Part shown: positions 26,025 through 35,500 of the stretch, piece by piece
How positions within the stretch are numbered: position 1 is the first letter of the stretch
Layout: each line of letters begins with the position of its first letter
Source of the DNA: an uncultured Lewinella sp.
Lineage (GTDB): Bacteria > Bacteroidota > Bacteroidia > Chitinophagales > Saprospiraceae
Reading direction: 5' to 3'
Assembly (NCBI GenBank): GCA_937873655.1
Contig: CALMYQ010000047.1
Coordinates: forward strand, 1 to 64,000
Length of the DNA stretch: 64,000 nt
The notes under the pieces: model-generated
What the model was told of the DNA's origin: nothing
The model's database searches: none
Seen by the model: only the letters and a program-made list of their open reading frames with translations
Made by a program: the position numbers and the translations under genes

Positions 26025-26735
26025 CTAGCTTTTCCGTCCCTTGATCGAGCAACCAACGGCGCGTACATCAGCCGGATCGGGATCCTGGCCTTTTTCGAGG
26101 GCGCTTACTGCTTTTTCCACATAATTGACCTTCACGGCTGACGGATCCTGCGAGTTGTCGTCCACTGCCCCGTGATAGCGGACCTTCAGGTTGGTGTCGA
26201 GCAGGTAGATCTCCGGCGTGCGGCTGGCGCCGTATTGCGGATAGATTTCCTGCTTTTCGTCATAGAGGTACACAAAGGGATAGCCTCGGTCTCTGGCCCT
26301 CTTCTGCATGGCCTCAAAGCCGTCGCCGGGGTTGATGCCGGCATCATTGGGTTGAATGGCCACCACAGGATAACCCATCGGGGACATTTTTTTATGCAAC
26401 TCGATGATCCGGCTTTCGTAGGCCTGGGCCACCGGGCAGGTATTGCACGTAAAGGTGACAATATAACCCTTCGGCGCATTGCCGTTGGCGTCCTTGATGT
26501 CTTTCAGGGAATACAGCTTCTTATCCACATTCATCAGGGAAAAATCGGGCGCGGTATCGCCGACCTTAAGGCCTTCAGGTTTGAGCGCTACGTTTTGCGC
26601 CTTGGCTTCGGGCTGCGGCGCCTGGACGGAGGTCTCTTCCCCGGAAGGCGTCTTTTCTGCAGTAGTATTATTGCAGGCGCCTAATCCGAGGACAAGGACC
26701 GCAAACCAGAGTAGTAAAACGGGTGCTTTCTTCAT
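26025..26735 (-). CDS. Thioredoxin-fold (redoxin) lipoprotein
   Basis: 236 residues, lipoprotein signal ending LGLGAC with lipidated Cys21, a Pro/Glu-rich linker, then an AhpC/TSA-redoxin fold (VGDTAPDFSLMNVDKK). The active site is C97-N-T-C100-P (TFTCNTCPVA), an intact CxxC, and the cis-Pro loop is SRTPEIYL. It likely performs thiol-disulfide exchange at the periplasmic face. A second thioredoxin-like lipoprotein (27043) is next on the same strand, separated by repeats. Confidence 0.88.
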   Translation of the reverse strand: MKKAPVLLLWFAVLVLGLGACNNTTAEKTPSGEETSVQAPQPEAKAQNVALKPEGLKVGDTAPDFSLMNVDKKLYSLKDIKDANGNAPKGYIVTFTCNTCPVAQAYESRIIELHKKMSPMGYPVVAIQPNDAGINPGDGFEAMQKRARDRGYPFVYLYDEKQEIYPQYGASRTPEIYLLDTNLKVRYHGAVDDNSQDPSAVKVNYVEKAVSALEKGQDPDPADVRAVGCSIKGRKS

Positions 26736-26811
26736 GATTATTATTGTTTATTGTTGTTTATTGTTGTTTATTATTATTATTGTTGTTGTTGTTGTTGTTT
26801 ATTGTTGTTTG
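26736..26811. repeat. TTATTG/TTGTTG low-complexity array
   Basis: Repeats of TTTATTGTTG, TTATTATTAT and TTGTTGTTG begin right at the start codon of the upstream redoxin gene. The array resumes as TTTATTGTTG at 26841 after the palindrome. Confidence 0.8.
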
Positions 26812-26836
26812 CTCCGCCGCCGAAGCTTCAGCGGAG
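26812..26836. repeat. Palindrome interrupting the TTATTG array
   Basis: CTCCGC (26812-26817) pairs with GCGGAG (26831-26836) around a central GAAGCTTC. Array sequence lies on both sides, as expected if it was inserted. Confidence 0.6.
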
Positions 26837-26871
26837 GAGGGTTTATTGTTGATACGGCAGCCAACAACAAT

Positions 26872-27042
26872 GAACCATCACAAACCACCATAAACCACCA
26901 TCAACCATCACAAACCACCATAAACCATCACAAACCACCATTAACCACCATCAACCACCATAAACCACCATAAACCCGCCTACGCTCAAGGCTATGGCGG
27001 ACGGGGCCACCATAAACTATCATAAACCACCATAAACCACCA
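26872..27042. repeat. AACCACCAT-type tandem array
   Basis: About fourteen degenerate 10-bp units of the form AACCACCATA or AACCATCACA, up to the stop codon of the TlpA-like gene. Spacing is too short and there are no unique spacers, so it is not CRISPR. Confidence 0.8.
26972..27006. repeat. Palindrome interrupting the AACCACCAT array
   Basis: CCCGCC...GGCGGACGGG with inner CTCAAGG/CTATGG. It is related to the elements at 42918 and 53829. CCACCATAAAC occurs immediately on both sides. Confidence 0.65.
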
Positions 27043-27594
27043 TCAAAGCAGCCCCAGGACCATATTCTTCAACTCCTCGTAACTGGCGAATTGCTCGGGC
27101 TGGAAAATCCGGCCTTTGGGGCCGTAGACGATGGTGATGGGGATGGCGCCGCCCCAGTCGGGGTCCACTTTCTCGATCCAGTCGTTGTAGCGGCCGTCGG
27201 CAAGGGCGATGACGTCGGATTGGATATGATTATCCCGGACAAATTGCAGGAGTTTGGTTGGAATGTCCTTTTTGAAATCGAGGCTGACCAGAATGATCTT
27301 CACTTTTTTTCCGGCTATTTCATTGTGTAATTGTTCGAAATAAGGCAGTTCTTCGACGCAGGGTTTGCACCAGGTGGCCCAGAAATTGACCACATAGGTG
27401 GTGTCGGTTTGGTAATGCAGAATCGGCTCGAGGTCGGCAAATTCTTCCATGACCGGGTAGGGCAGCGCCGAAGAATCGGCGGTTTTTTTGCCCGCGGGCG
27501 GCTCAGACTGGCAGGCTGCGGCGCCTAAAAACAACAGGGTTGCCAATGATGCGGATGAAAGCGATTTGAACATTTTGAACAGCTTGTTTAGCAT
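27043..27594 (-). CDS. TlpA-like thioredoxin lipoprotein
   Basis: 183 residues (or 176 from the ATG at 27573). Lipobox LGAAAC. The thioredoxin core has FWATWC76-K-P-C79 with an intact redox pair and GAIPITIVYG as the cis-Pro loop. TlpA/ResA-type proteins keep exported cysteines reduced, for instance in cytochrome c maturation; no cytochrome genes are near. It lies downstream of the other redoxin lipoprotein, so the two may work together. Confidence 0.9.
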   Translation of the reverse strand: MLNKLFKMFKSLSSASLATLLFLGAAACQSEPPAGKKTADSSALPYPVMEEFADLEPILHYQTDTTYVVNFWATWCKPCVEELPYFEQLHNEIAGKKVKIILVSLDFKKDIPTKLLQFVRDNHIQSDVIALADGRYNDWIEKVDPDWGGAIPITIVYGPKGRIFQPEQFASYEELKNMVLGLL

Positions 27595-27785
27595 GAAAAT
27601 AACCGGATTTTTCGGATCTTTTGAACGAATTGGGCTGACTCAGGATAAATTCAGGATGAGAGGATTACTATTATAAACGCGTGTAAGGCGCTTTGGATTG
27701 CCGATTTTATAACAAAACCGCAAATTTGTGCCCGGGTTGCCTGAAATAGGCCTATTTATTCAAAAAGATTCAATTGTTCCGAAAA

Positions 27786-28838
27786 ATGTTGCACCGCTGG
27801 AGTTATTTCCTTTTCGTTTCGGGGCTGCTCCTTGTAGGCTGCCGGAAACCGGATCAGAATCCGGCGTCTGTTTCGCTGGACGAACAGCATAAAGTGACCA
27901 TGCCGGATAGCTTGCTTGCTGCAAAGATCATTACGACCGACAGCACCTGCGGATATTTTGAGCAGGCAGGCTTACTGGATATGTCCATTCAGCTGAAACA
28001 CAGGTACCCTGCTTCCACCGGCCGCGAAAAAGTGCTTGGGGATTTTCTGCAATTCTGGAAAACGGAAGTGACGGATTTCAATCCGGAAGAAAAGACCATG
28101 ATGGCCGGCATCCTGAAAGAAGCCTTGGCGCTGATATCGAAGGTGTCGCCGGATATTTTTCCGTCCGACCTGCAATTGGTCAAAATCAGGGGAAACGCCT
28201 ACGGGCCCGGCGTGTTTTTTACCCGCGAAAATGCGATCGCCATTCCGGCGTCCGAGCTGCAGCCTGACCGGAGCGGAAACCTGCTTGGCGTCATGCTGCA
28301 CGAGATCTTCCACATATACAGCCGCCGGCACCCCAAACAAAGAGACGAACTGTACCGGCTGATCGGGTTTGGGAAATTGCCCGTTGGAATGGACCAACTC
28401 GCGATGGATCCGACGCTCCGATTATCCCTACTTCGCAACCCCGATGCAATGGATATCAGTTATGCCATCCGGCTGATCCCGCAAGCAATGGATAGCGTAT
28501 GGGCGATCCCCGTTTTTTACGCTGAGGCCCCGGCGTATGAACCCTCCCGTCCGACTTTCTTCGAATACGCCACTTTTCATCTGTTCGCCGTCAACCAGGA
28601 CAGCCTGGGCAGGTTTGCCGTATCCGATACCCCGCTGAGTTTTGCCTATAACGAGGCCTACTACGACCGGATCACGGACAATACCGATTACGTCATCCAC
28701 CCGGAGGAAATCATAGCGGATAATTTTGCTTTGCTGATGCTGTCCAAAGCGCCGGATGATACCGGGACACTGGACGAGTTGTCGGAGCAGGGAAAAGCGT
28801 TGGTGAGGCAGGTGGAGGCGGTTTTGCATGGGGAATGA
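27786..28838 (+). CDS. HExxH lipoprotein, putative metallopeptidase
   Basis: 350 residues from the ATG at 27786; a TTG 12 bases upstream is a weaker start. Lipoprotein signal with lipidated Cys19 (SGLLLVGC). Around residue 172 is LHEIFHIYSRRHPKQRDELY, a complete HExxH zinc motif in a helix, and a downstream HPEEIIADNFALL could supply the third ligand (Glu), as in gluzincins. I do not recognise the family beyond that. It is convergent with the hipBST-like operon. Confidence 0.7.
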   Translation: MLHRWSYFLFVSGLLLVGCRKPDQNPASVSLDEQHKVTMPDSLLAAKIITTDSTCGYFEQAGLLDMSIQLKHRYPASTGREKVLGDFLQFWKTEVTDFNPEEKTMMAGILKEALALISKVSPDIFPSDLQLVKIRGNAYGPGVFFTRENAIAIPASELQPDRSGNLLGVMLHEIFHIYSRRHPKQRDELYRLIGFGKLPVGMDQLAMDPTLRLSLLRNPDAMDISYAIRLIPQAMDSVWAIPVFYAEAPAYEPSRPTFFEYATFHLFAVNQDSLGRFAVSDTPLSFAYNEAYYDRITDNTDYVIHPEEIIADNFALLMLSKAPDDTGTLDELSEQGKALVRQVEAVLHGE

Positions 28839-28843
28839 AAGGT

Positions 28844-29776
28844 TTAAAAAACCAACAACCTGTCGAAACGTTGTTTAACCATGTCTTTGTATTGTTCCTT
28901 TGTTTTTTGCTCGAGAAAGGAAGAATCTATTAGGTTTATCAATAAAGGAAGGGCTTTTTCGAATTGCCCCAATAGATTGTCAACAGCTTTATCGGGTAGA
29001 AGCAACTTTTCTTTTCCAAAATAGTCGATCAATTCTCTTTTTCGAAACTCTTTTCTTTTTCCGGCCAGCATTAGAGCCATTTCTTCCTCTGCTCCTCCCA
29101 TAACCAGGGTGCTGTTCAGGAGATCATAAGCTGGCGCTAATTCTATTTTTCCATTTCGGGTTATAACCGAAAAATTCTTGAGGTGCATGTCTTCATTGCC
29201 GGTGAGAAAGCAGAACAGGACTAACCGAAAGAATTTATACTTCTCTACCACCGGAAAAGTGCAATTGGATTCAATAAGCTTGATGGCTTTCTCTATGGTA
29301 TAATCATACTTGGTGTCTCTCGACAAACCAGCTAATTGTGCAAAATCTTCTACCGCAAATTTCCCTTCTCTACCGGTCCGGTCAAACCGCTTGATAAAAT
29401 AGCTCAGACTTCCATCTTTACACCAAATCAACCCATGGAGCGGCGTCTCAACCCCGGTTATAGCAGCCATTTTCATGGTGAGATCCTCATTTTCCGGCAT
29501 TTGGGCGTAAATTTCATGCTGTGGCTTGATGATAAATCGCCCATTAATTTCAACAATCTCGAAGCTGTTTTTCCGGGTATTCAGAACAGCGCTTAATTTG
29601 GGCTGAACCCCCTGAATGGACATGCGGCCCATTTTTAACACGGCTTCAGAGCGTTGTTCCGGAGCAGAATAAGGTAAATCATCCAATTCTTTTAGAGAGC
29701 GACTCAAAAGCCGCAAACCTACCGGTGAATATCGGGAGGAAGTACAAGGTTGGTAAGTGATTGGGCATTTATTCAT
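28844..29776 (-). CDS. HipT-like Ser/Thr kinase toxin (HipA C-terminal)
   Basis: 310 residues from the ATG at 29776. It carries the HipA kinase core without the N-terminal subdomain: a Gly-rich loop with serines (MSIQGVQPKLSAVL), FIIKPQ as the ATP-binding Lys strand, the catalytic loop GNEDMHLKN and the metal-binding APAYDLL. In the HipBST system of E. coli O127:H6 the split kinase HipT phosphorylates TrpS and HipS, not HipB, is the direct antitoxin. Here the start overlaps the hipS-like stop by 8 bases. Target not inferable. The gene is AT-rich relative to the chromosome. Confidence 0.9.
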   Translation of the reverse strand: MNKCPITYQPCTSSRYSPVGLRLLSRSLKELDDLPYSAPEQRSEAVLKMGRMSIQGVQPKLSAVLNTRKNSFEIVEINGRFIIKPQHEIYAQMPENEDLTMKMAAITGVETPLHGLIWCKDGSLSYFIKRFDRTGREGKFAVEDFAQLAGLSRDTKYDYTIEKAIKLIESNCTFPVVEKYKFFRLVLFCFLTGNEDMHLKNFSVITRNGKIELAPAYDLLNSTLVMGGAEEEMALMLAGKRKEFRKRELIDYFGKEKLLLPDKAVDNLLGQFEKALPLLINLIDSSFLEQKTKEQYKDMVKQRFDRLLVF

Positions 29777-30086
29777 TTGCGACCGGCACGCACGTGACGG
29801 CGCCGACAAGGTCCTTGCCTGTGGCCATCAATTGTGAAAAGTAATCATTCTTGTCGATTTTCAAACGCCTTAGCATCCCTTCAAGCATAATCCCTTCAGG
29901 CAATAGTCCTTCAAAAAAGGGAGGAAATCCACGGAAGGTGAATTGGTTCTGTACAATCGGCATGGTCAAGGAAACAGGAGGGCCGTCATAATCCGGTAAA
30001 TAGGTGAATGTAAAAATATTCCGATCATCGGATTCTTTTAAAATTCCGGCGGGTTGATCATGTACGAATATTTCAGCTGTCCGCAT
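29769..30086 (-). CDS. HipS-like protein (HipA N-terminal domain)
   Basis: 105 residues equivalent to the HipA_N subdomain, with the diagnostic FPPFFEGLLPEG near residue 57. In HipBST systems this separate domain neutralises the kinase. It overlaps the hipB-like gene by 14 bases upstream and the hipT-like gene by 8 bases downstream, so the three are translationally coupled. Confidence 0.88.
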   Translation of the reverse strand: MRTAEIFVHDQPAGILKESDDRNIFTFTYLPDYDGPPVSLTMPIVQNQFTFRGFPPFFEGLLPEGIMLEGMLRRLKIDKNDYFSQLMATGKDLVGAVTCVPVANE

Positions 30087-30303
30087 GGGTAAAGTTTTTC
30101 ATTATTGGGCTATGCAACTCAATTGAAATATTTAGTACCTGTAGGATTTTTAGCAATGATTTCAATTGGACAGTTTCTTTACCGTGCTCGATATCGTAAA
30201 TTATCGTTTTGCCAACTCCAGCAAGCTGCCCGCATCTTTCCCGCGATAACCCTGCGGCTTTCCGGTGAAAACGAATGATCTTGCCGATGAATTCTACGTT
30301 CAT
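30073..30303 (-). CDS. HipB-like antitoxin, XRE-family HTH
   Basis: 76 residues: Cro/C1-type HTH (IIRFHRKAAGLSRERCGQLAGVGKTIIYDIEHGKE). First gene of the hipB-hipS-hipT-like operon. Likely a repressor of its own promoter; a TACC-N8-GGTA palindrome at 30379-30394 resembles the E. coli HipB operator TATCC-N8-GGATA. AT-rich like the rest of the islet. Confidence 0.88.
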   Translation of the reverse strand: MNVEFIGKIIRFHRKAAGLSRERCGQLAGVGKTIIYDIEHGKETVQLKSLLKILQVLNISIELHSPIMKNFTHADS

Positions 30304-30321
30304 TTTTTGCCGTTTCAGCAG

Positions 30322-30339
30322 TAAAAATAGTAATTTTTA
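30322..30339. promoter_or_regulatory. A/T palindrome before the hipB-like gene
   Basis: TAAAAAT-AGTA-ATTTTTA, 19 bases from the start codon. It could overlap the core promoter and bind the HTH protein, but A/T-rich symmetry is easily fortuitous. Confidence 0.3.
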
Positions 30340-30378
30340 GCACCTGATGCAAGAAAAAAAAGAAAAATAAAGAAAAAA

Positions 30379-30394
30379 TACCGCTTGGACGGTA
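30379..30394. promoter_or_regulatory. Putative HipB operator
   Basis: TACCGCTTGGACGGTA is a palindrome of the form TACC-N8-GGTA, the same geometry as the TATCC-N8-GGATA sites bound by E. coli HipB. It lies 76 bases upstream of the hipB-like start. Binding is inferred from similarity only. Confidence 0.55.
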
Positions 30395-30490
30395 AAAAAT
30401 AAATCATATTTCAATCCGGTTTGTGGAAATATAAAAAGGCCGACCTTGACATGGATGCACTTGGAAAACCGGCAGGATTTCAACTCTTCG

Positions 30491-30554
30491 GTTCCTCAAT
30501 TCCTCAGTTCCTCAATTCCTCAGTTCCTCAATTCCTCAGTTCCTCAATTCCTCA
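30491..30554. repeat. 8-bp tandem array ending in the ygiQ-like stop codon
   Basis: GTTCCTCA and ATTCCTCA alternate eight times. The last TCA (30552-30554) is the TGA stop of the radical SAM gene on the minus strand, so the array starts exactly at that stop. Confidence 0.9.
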
Positions 30555-32453
30555 AAACTTCCGCTTCCCCCTGTCCTTCCGCGCCTTCGCCTTGATGATC
30601 TCCTGCTTGGCAAACTTTTTCTTGTCCGACAGCAGTTTCTCAACAAGGTCTTCGCGGCCCAGTTTTTTGAGCTGGTCGCGGATCAGGCCGTGATTTTCGC
30701 GCTTGTGCCAGAAGAAGAACAGGTGTTGCGCCTTGCGCTCTTTCGGGGTTTTGGCCGCATAGACGGGTTGGAGGGTGTACGGATGCAGCCCCGAGTAGTA
30801 GATCACTGTGGCCACCGTCATCGGGGTGGGAGTGAAATCCTGGACCTGTTCGAGCTTGAAGCCCATGTCCTTTGTTTCGGCGGCGAGGTTAGCCATGTCT
30901 TCGGCCTGGGAGCCGGGGTGGCTTGAAATGAAATAAGGGATGAGCGGCTGGTTGAGGCCGTGCTTCCGGTTGATGCGCTCATAGCGGGCCTTGAACTCGT
31001 GGAAATGTTTGAATGAAGGTTTGCGCATGATGCGCAGGGTATTGTCGGAGGTATGTTCCGGCGCCACCTTGAGGCGGCCGCAAACGTGGCGGGTCACCAG
31101 TTGCTCCATGTATTCCTCCAGGCTGCCGTCGTTGTTCTTGTTGTAGCTGTCCACAAGCAGGTCATAGCGAATGCCGCTGCCGACGAAGGCTTTTTTGATC
31201 TTGGGATGAGCGTCCACCTTGCGATACAATTCGGTCATCGGTTTGTGGCTGGTATCCAGATTACTGCAGATCACGGGGTGAATACAGGAAGGGCTCACGC
31301 ACCGGTCGCAAATCTCCTGTACTTTGCCTTTCATCCGGTACATATTGGCTGAGGGGCCGCCCAGATCGCTGATATACCCCTTGAAACCGGGCATTTGAGT
31401 GACCAGGTCCACTTCTTTCAAAATGGATTCCTCCGACCGGCTGGCGATGAATTTGCCCTGGTGCGCTGAAATGGTGCAAAAACTGCAACCGCCGAAGCAA
31501 CCCCGGTGCATATTCACCGAGAACTGGATCATTTCAAAGGCCAGGATCGACCCCCTGTTTTTATATTTCGGATGCGGCAACCGCGTATAAGGCAGGTCGA
31601 AAGACGCGTCGATCTGCTCTTCCGTCATCGGCGGATAGGGCGGATTGATGATGAGCATATCCTCGCCGACAGCCTGGGTCAGCCGGCGGGCCTGGACCTT
31701 GTTGGACTCCTGCTCGACATGCTTGAAATTGGCTGCATAGTCCCGTTTGTCCCGCAGGCACTTTTCGTGGGAATTGAGCTCCAGCGTCGACCAGGCTTTG
31801 ACCACAGGCAGTTTAGCCTCCCGTGGCCGCAGCAGCGCCGTTTGCGGGATGGTCGTCAGCGAAGAAAACGGAACGCCCTTTTTCAGCAGCCGCAGGAGCT
31901 CGCGCAACGGCAACTCGCCCATGCCGTACACCAGCAGGTCGGCGCCGCTCATAGTCAGGATGTTCGGAAAAAGCTGATCGGCCCAGTAGTCGTAATGGGT
32001 GACGCGCCGCAGGGAGGCTTCAATGCCGCCGATGAGCACGGGAACATCCGGGTACAATTGCTTCAGGATCTGCGTGTAGACCTTGGTGGCGTAGTCGGGC
32101 CGGAAGCCGGCTTGCCCGCCCGGTGTATAGGAATCCGTAGAGCGCTTCCTTTTGGCTGCCGTGTAATGATTGACCATGGAGTCCATGCAGCCCGACGTAA
32201 CCCCGAAGAACAGGCGCGGGCGGCCCATTTTTTTGAAATCGCGCAAGTCGTCCTGCCAGTTGGGCTGGGGCACTATGGCTACCCGGAGGCCTTCATCCTC
32301 GATGATCCGGCCGATGACGGCGGACCCGAACGCAGGATGATCCACATAGGCGTCTCCCGAGATGAGGATGACGTCCACCTCATCCCATCCCCTCATTTCC
32401 AACTCCTTTCTTGTAATGGGCAGCCAGTCGGTCAACGGGCGTTCTTCAAGCAT
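30552..32453 (-). CDS. YgiQ-family radical SAM protein
   Basis: 633 residues from the ATG at 32453 (a TTG 24 bases earlier is a weaker option). N-terminal UPF0313 domain (LPITRKELEMRGWDEVDVIL, SGDAYVDHPAF) followed by a radical SAM core with C-x3-C-x2-C in RGCFGGCSFC, and a C-terminal region (GLHPYTLQPVYAAK). The reaction is unknown in the family, which is widespread. Length is normal. The gene ends in a tandem array. Confidence 0.93.
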   Translation of the reverse strand: MLEERPLTDWLPITRKELEMRGWDEVDVILISGDAYVDHPAFGSAVIGRIIEDEGLRVAIVPQPNWQDDLRDFKKMGRPRLFFGVTSGCMDSMVNHYTAAKRKRSTDSYTPGGQAGFRPDYATKVYTQILKQLYPDVPVLIGGIEASLRRVTHYDYWADQLFPNILTMSGADLLVYGMGELPLRELLRLLKKGVPFSSLTTIPQTALLRPREAKLPVVKAWSTLELNSHEKCLRDKRDYAANFKHVEQESNKVQARRLTQAVGEDMLIINPPYPPMTEEQIDASFDLPYTRLPHPKYKNRGSILAFEMIQFSVNMHRGCFGGCSFCTISAHQGKFIASRSEESILKEVDLVTQMPGFKGYISDLGGPSANMYRMKGKVQEICDRCVSPSCIHPVICSNLDTSHKPMTELYRKVDAHPKIKKAFVGSGIRYDLLVDSYNKNNDGSLEEYMEQLVTRHVCGRLKVAPEHTSDNTLRIMRKPSFKHFHEFKARYERINRKHGLNQPLIPYFISSHPGSQAEDMANLAAETKDMGFKLEQVQDFTPTPMTVATVIYYSGLHPYTLQPVYAAKTPKERKAQHLFFFWHKRENHGLIRDQLKKLGREDLVEKLLSDKKKFAKQEIIKAKARKDRGKRKF

Positions 32454-32552
32454 GGTATTCAAATCATTAGGGCGCAAAGATACGGGAATTTCAACGATTC
32501 CTGCTAAATCGCTGCCGGAAGCCCTATATTTACGGGAAGAATCAACGGATCA

Positions 32553-35500
32553 ATGGCAAAAAGAGGCAGGAAACCCAAAAGTCGGAATTCACGTTACGGA
32601 TCGGGCGGCTATTCATCGGGCTGGAGCTGGTATCCGCGGTCGTCAAAACCCCTCATAGAACCCGGTACGGGTATTCGCGGCAACCGCAATTACGGGACTA
32701 CCTGGTGGGGACAGCAATGGCTCAACGCCTTCAACCAGATCAGCGATGAGAACCGCCTGCCACGCGGGCGCACCTATGCCAACAACGGCTACGTCAGGAG
32801 TATCGATATCCAGCAAAACCTGATCAAGGCCGAGGTGCAGGGAAGCTACCTGTACGACATCCTGATCCAGATCCCCGAATTCACGGCGGCAGAACAAAAG
32901 GAGATCATCCACATCGTTACCGAAAATCCGGACCTGCTGGCCGGGCTGCTCAACCGGGAGTTGCCGCCGGCCCTCAACGAGGCCTGCGAGCGCAAAGGGG
33001 TCGATATCTTTCCCAGGCAATGGAGCAATTTTAAGGCCTCCTGCTCCTGCCCCGACTGGGCCATGCCCTGCAAACACCTGGCGGCCGTCATTTACCTGAT
33101 CGCCAATGAAATTGACAAGAACCCGTTCATGGTTTTTGAACTCCACGGGTTTGACCTGCCCAAAGCCCTGGAAAATGCCGGCTTTTCCGCCGCCCAGACC
33201 CGCCAGCTGCACGTCCTTAAACTGGCAGAATTGCAGAAACCGCACGACCCGGATGCTGTAATCGAACCGTTGACCGCCAATGGGGAAGACCTTGAGGATC
33301 TCGACTTTTCAACCATCCCGGATTGCAGCGTCGGCCTGCTGACCATCCTCACGGATAAACCGGTTTTTGCGGCAAAAGGCGATTTCAAAGCGCTCTTCGG
33401 ACGGGTGCTTTCCAGGGCTGCGCGTTTTGCCGAGAAAGAGACCCGTGTTGCGGCAGAGGAAGCAGGCGATTTGGAAGAGAAATACGATCAGGCGGAAATT
33501 GTGGAGATCACGATAAACGCCGATACGCTTGAACCGCTGAAATTTCAGGTTTGGGCCGCTTCAGAAGAAACGATTTTCAAAACAGCCGGGATCATTGAAT
33601 TCATCCGGTGGCTGGAAGGCGTTCCGGCCGGCCGGCTGGCTCATTTCTCCCCCGAGTTTCAGGGCATCTGGCTGGCCTGGCGGTTCGCGGAGGCCTGCGC
33701 CCGGCAGTCGGCGATGGTACCGCAATTGCTGGCATGCGAACAACCGGATACGTTTGTGGTCAGGTGGCTGCCGGCATTGCTGAACGAACAGGTCCGGGCG
33801 GCGTTCAAAAAGATCCAGGCGCTCCTGCCCGACGGGATGCTTCATTTAGAGAAGGCGGATGGAGATTTCATACCCATAAAGGAAGATTATGCCCTGGGAT
33901 TGACTTCCGTATTCCTTGGACATTATATCCGGAGCGGCGATGCGCTGGCCTATGATCAACTGCAGGAGCCGGTCAACAAGCTTTTCTTCTGGGGCGAAGC
34001 GGTGACGTTCGATAAATTCGAAAACCGGGAGTTCGGGGCCAATATTGCCCTCTGGCTCAACCGGTTTTTTATCGCCGAAAAACAATGGATACCGGTATTG
34101 TCCGTATCCGAAGGCGAGGACGGGAATTTCGAAATGGACCTGGCCGCTGAAAACAGGGACGAACCCCTGAAAGCGCCGGTCAGCCTGAAGAATATATTCA
34201 AATCAAAGGACCTCTCGCAGTGGAACCTGAGCATCCTCCGCGATGTATCGACCATTGTCGAATTTTTGCCGGATCTCAAGGTGATCATCGCGTCAAAAGG
34301 AAAGGAAAAACTGGTGATCAACCCCGTCCGGTTTGCCGACGTGCTGTTCCAGTCCCTGCCGGTCGTCCGGTTGCTGGGCATCAAGGTGCTGTTACCCAAA
34401 GCGCTCAACAGGATACTGCATCCGCAGCTCAGCTTGCGTTTGGGCAAAGTGCCGGGACAGATCGTGGTGAAAACCCTGATGGGCCTGCGGCAGATCCTGT
34501 CGTACCAGTGGCAGATCGCGGTGGGCGACCGCCAGCTCGGCCCGGATGAATTTCTCAGCCTGGTCAGGCAATACAAAGGCCTGGTCAAGATCCACGGCGA
34601 ATACGTTTATTTTGATGAAAAAGAGGTAGCGGCCCTGGTGGGGAAATTGTCCAATCCGCCGAAGATCACCGATTCGGACCTGCTGCAAATTGCGCTGAGT
34701 GAAGAATACGACGGAGCGCCCATCCAATTCACACCCGAATTGCGGGAAGTGATGGAATCGCTGTTGCAGGTCGGGCAATTACCGCCGCCGGCCGGACTGA
34801 ATGCGAACCTGCGGCCCTATCAGCTCCGGGGGTTCTCCTGGCTGGTCAAAAACGCCCGCCTGGGATTCGGCAGCATCCTGGCCGACGATATGGGGCTCGG
34901 CAAAACCCTTCAGGTGATCGCAACCCTCCAGCAAATGAAAGAGGACGAACTGCTGAAGGAAGGCAGCCGCGCCCTGGTAATTGCCCCGACCACCTTGCTG
35001 ACCAACTGGCAAAAGGAGATCAACCGCTTTGCGCCCGGACTGACATCCCACATTTTCCACGGCCCCAACCGCGAGCTCAAACAGGCCCTCGAATCGGATG
35101 TGGTACTGACTTCCTACGGGATCGCGCGGAGCGACGCCGCGGCCCTGAACAAGCACAACTGGCTGGCGCTCGTGATCGACGAGGCACAGAACGTGAAGAA
35201 CCCAACGGCCGAACAATCCAAAGCCGTCAAGAAAATACCGGCGCCCATCCGGATCGCCATGAGCGGAACCCCGGTAGAAAACCGGCTCAGCGAGTACTGG
35301 AGCGTGTTTGATTTTTCCAACCAGGGGCTGCTCGGCGGCCTGAAAAAATTCCGGGAGAATTTTGCTGTTCCGATCGAGGGGAAACGGGACCAACAGGCCC
35401 TGCGAAAATTCAGGAAACTGACCGGCCCATTCGTCATGCGGCGACTGAAAACGGATAAATCCATCATCAGCGACCTGCCGGAGAAAGTGGAACAGGATCA

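Larger units (their letters stand above)
26736..27042. other. Intergenic region filled with tandem arrays and two palindromes
   Basis: 307 bases between two thioredoxin-fold genes: a TTATTG/TTGTTG array (26736-26850) split by a palindrome at 26812-26836, then an AACCACCAT-type array (26872-27042) split by a second palindrome at 26972-27006. No gene or promoter stands out. Confidence 0.8.

Noticed and set aside
26872-27042. Possible CRISPR-like array
   Set aside because: Units are about 10 bp, degenerate and contiguous, with no unique spacers and no cas genes.
30421-30693. 90-codon open frame next to the hip operon
   Set aside because: It consists largely of the translated 8-bp tandem array.
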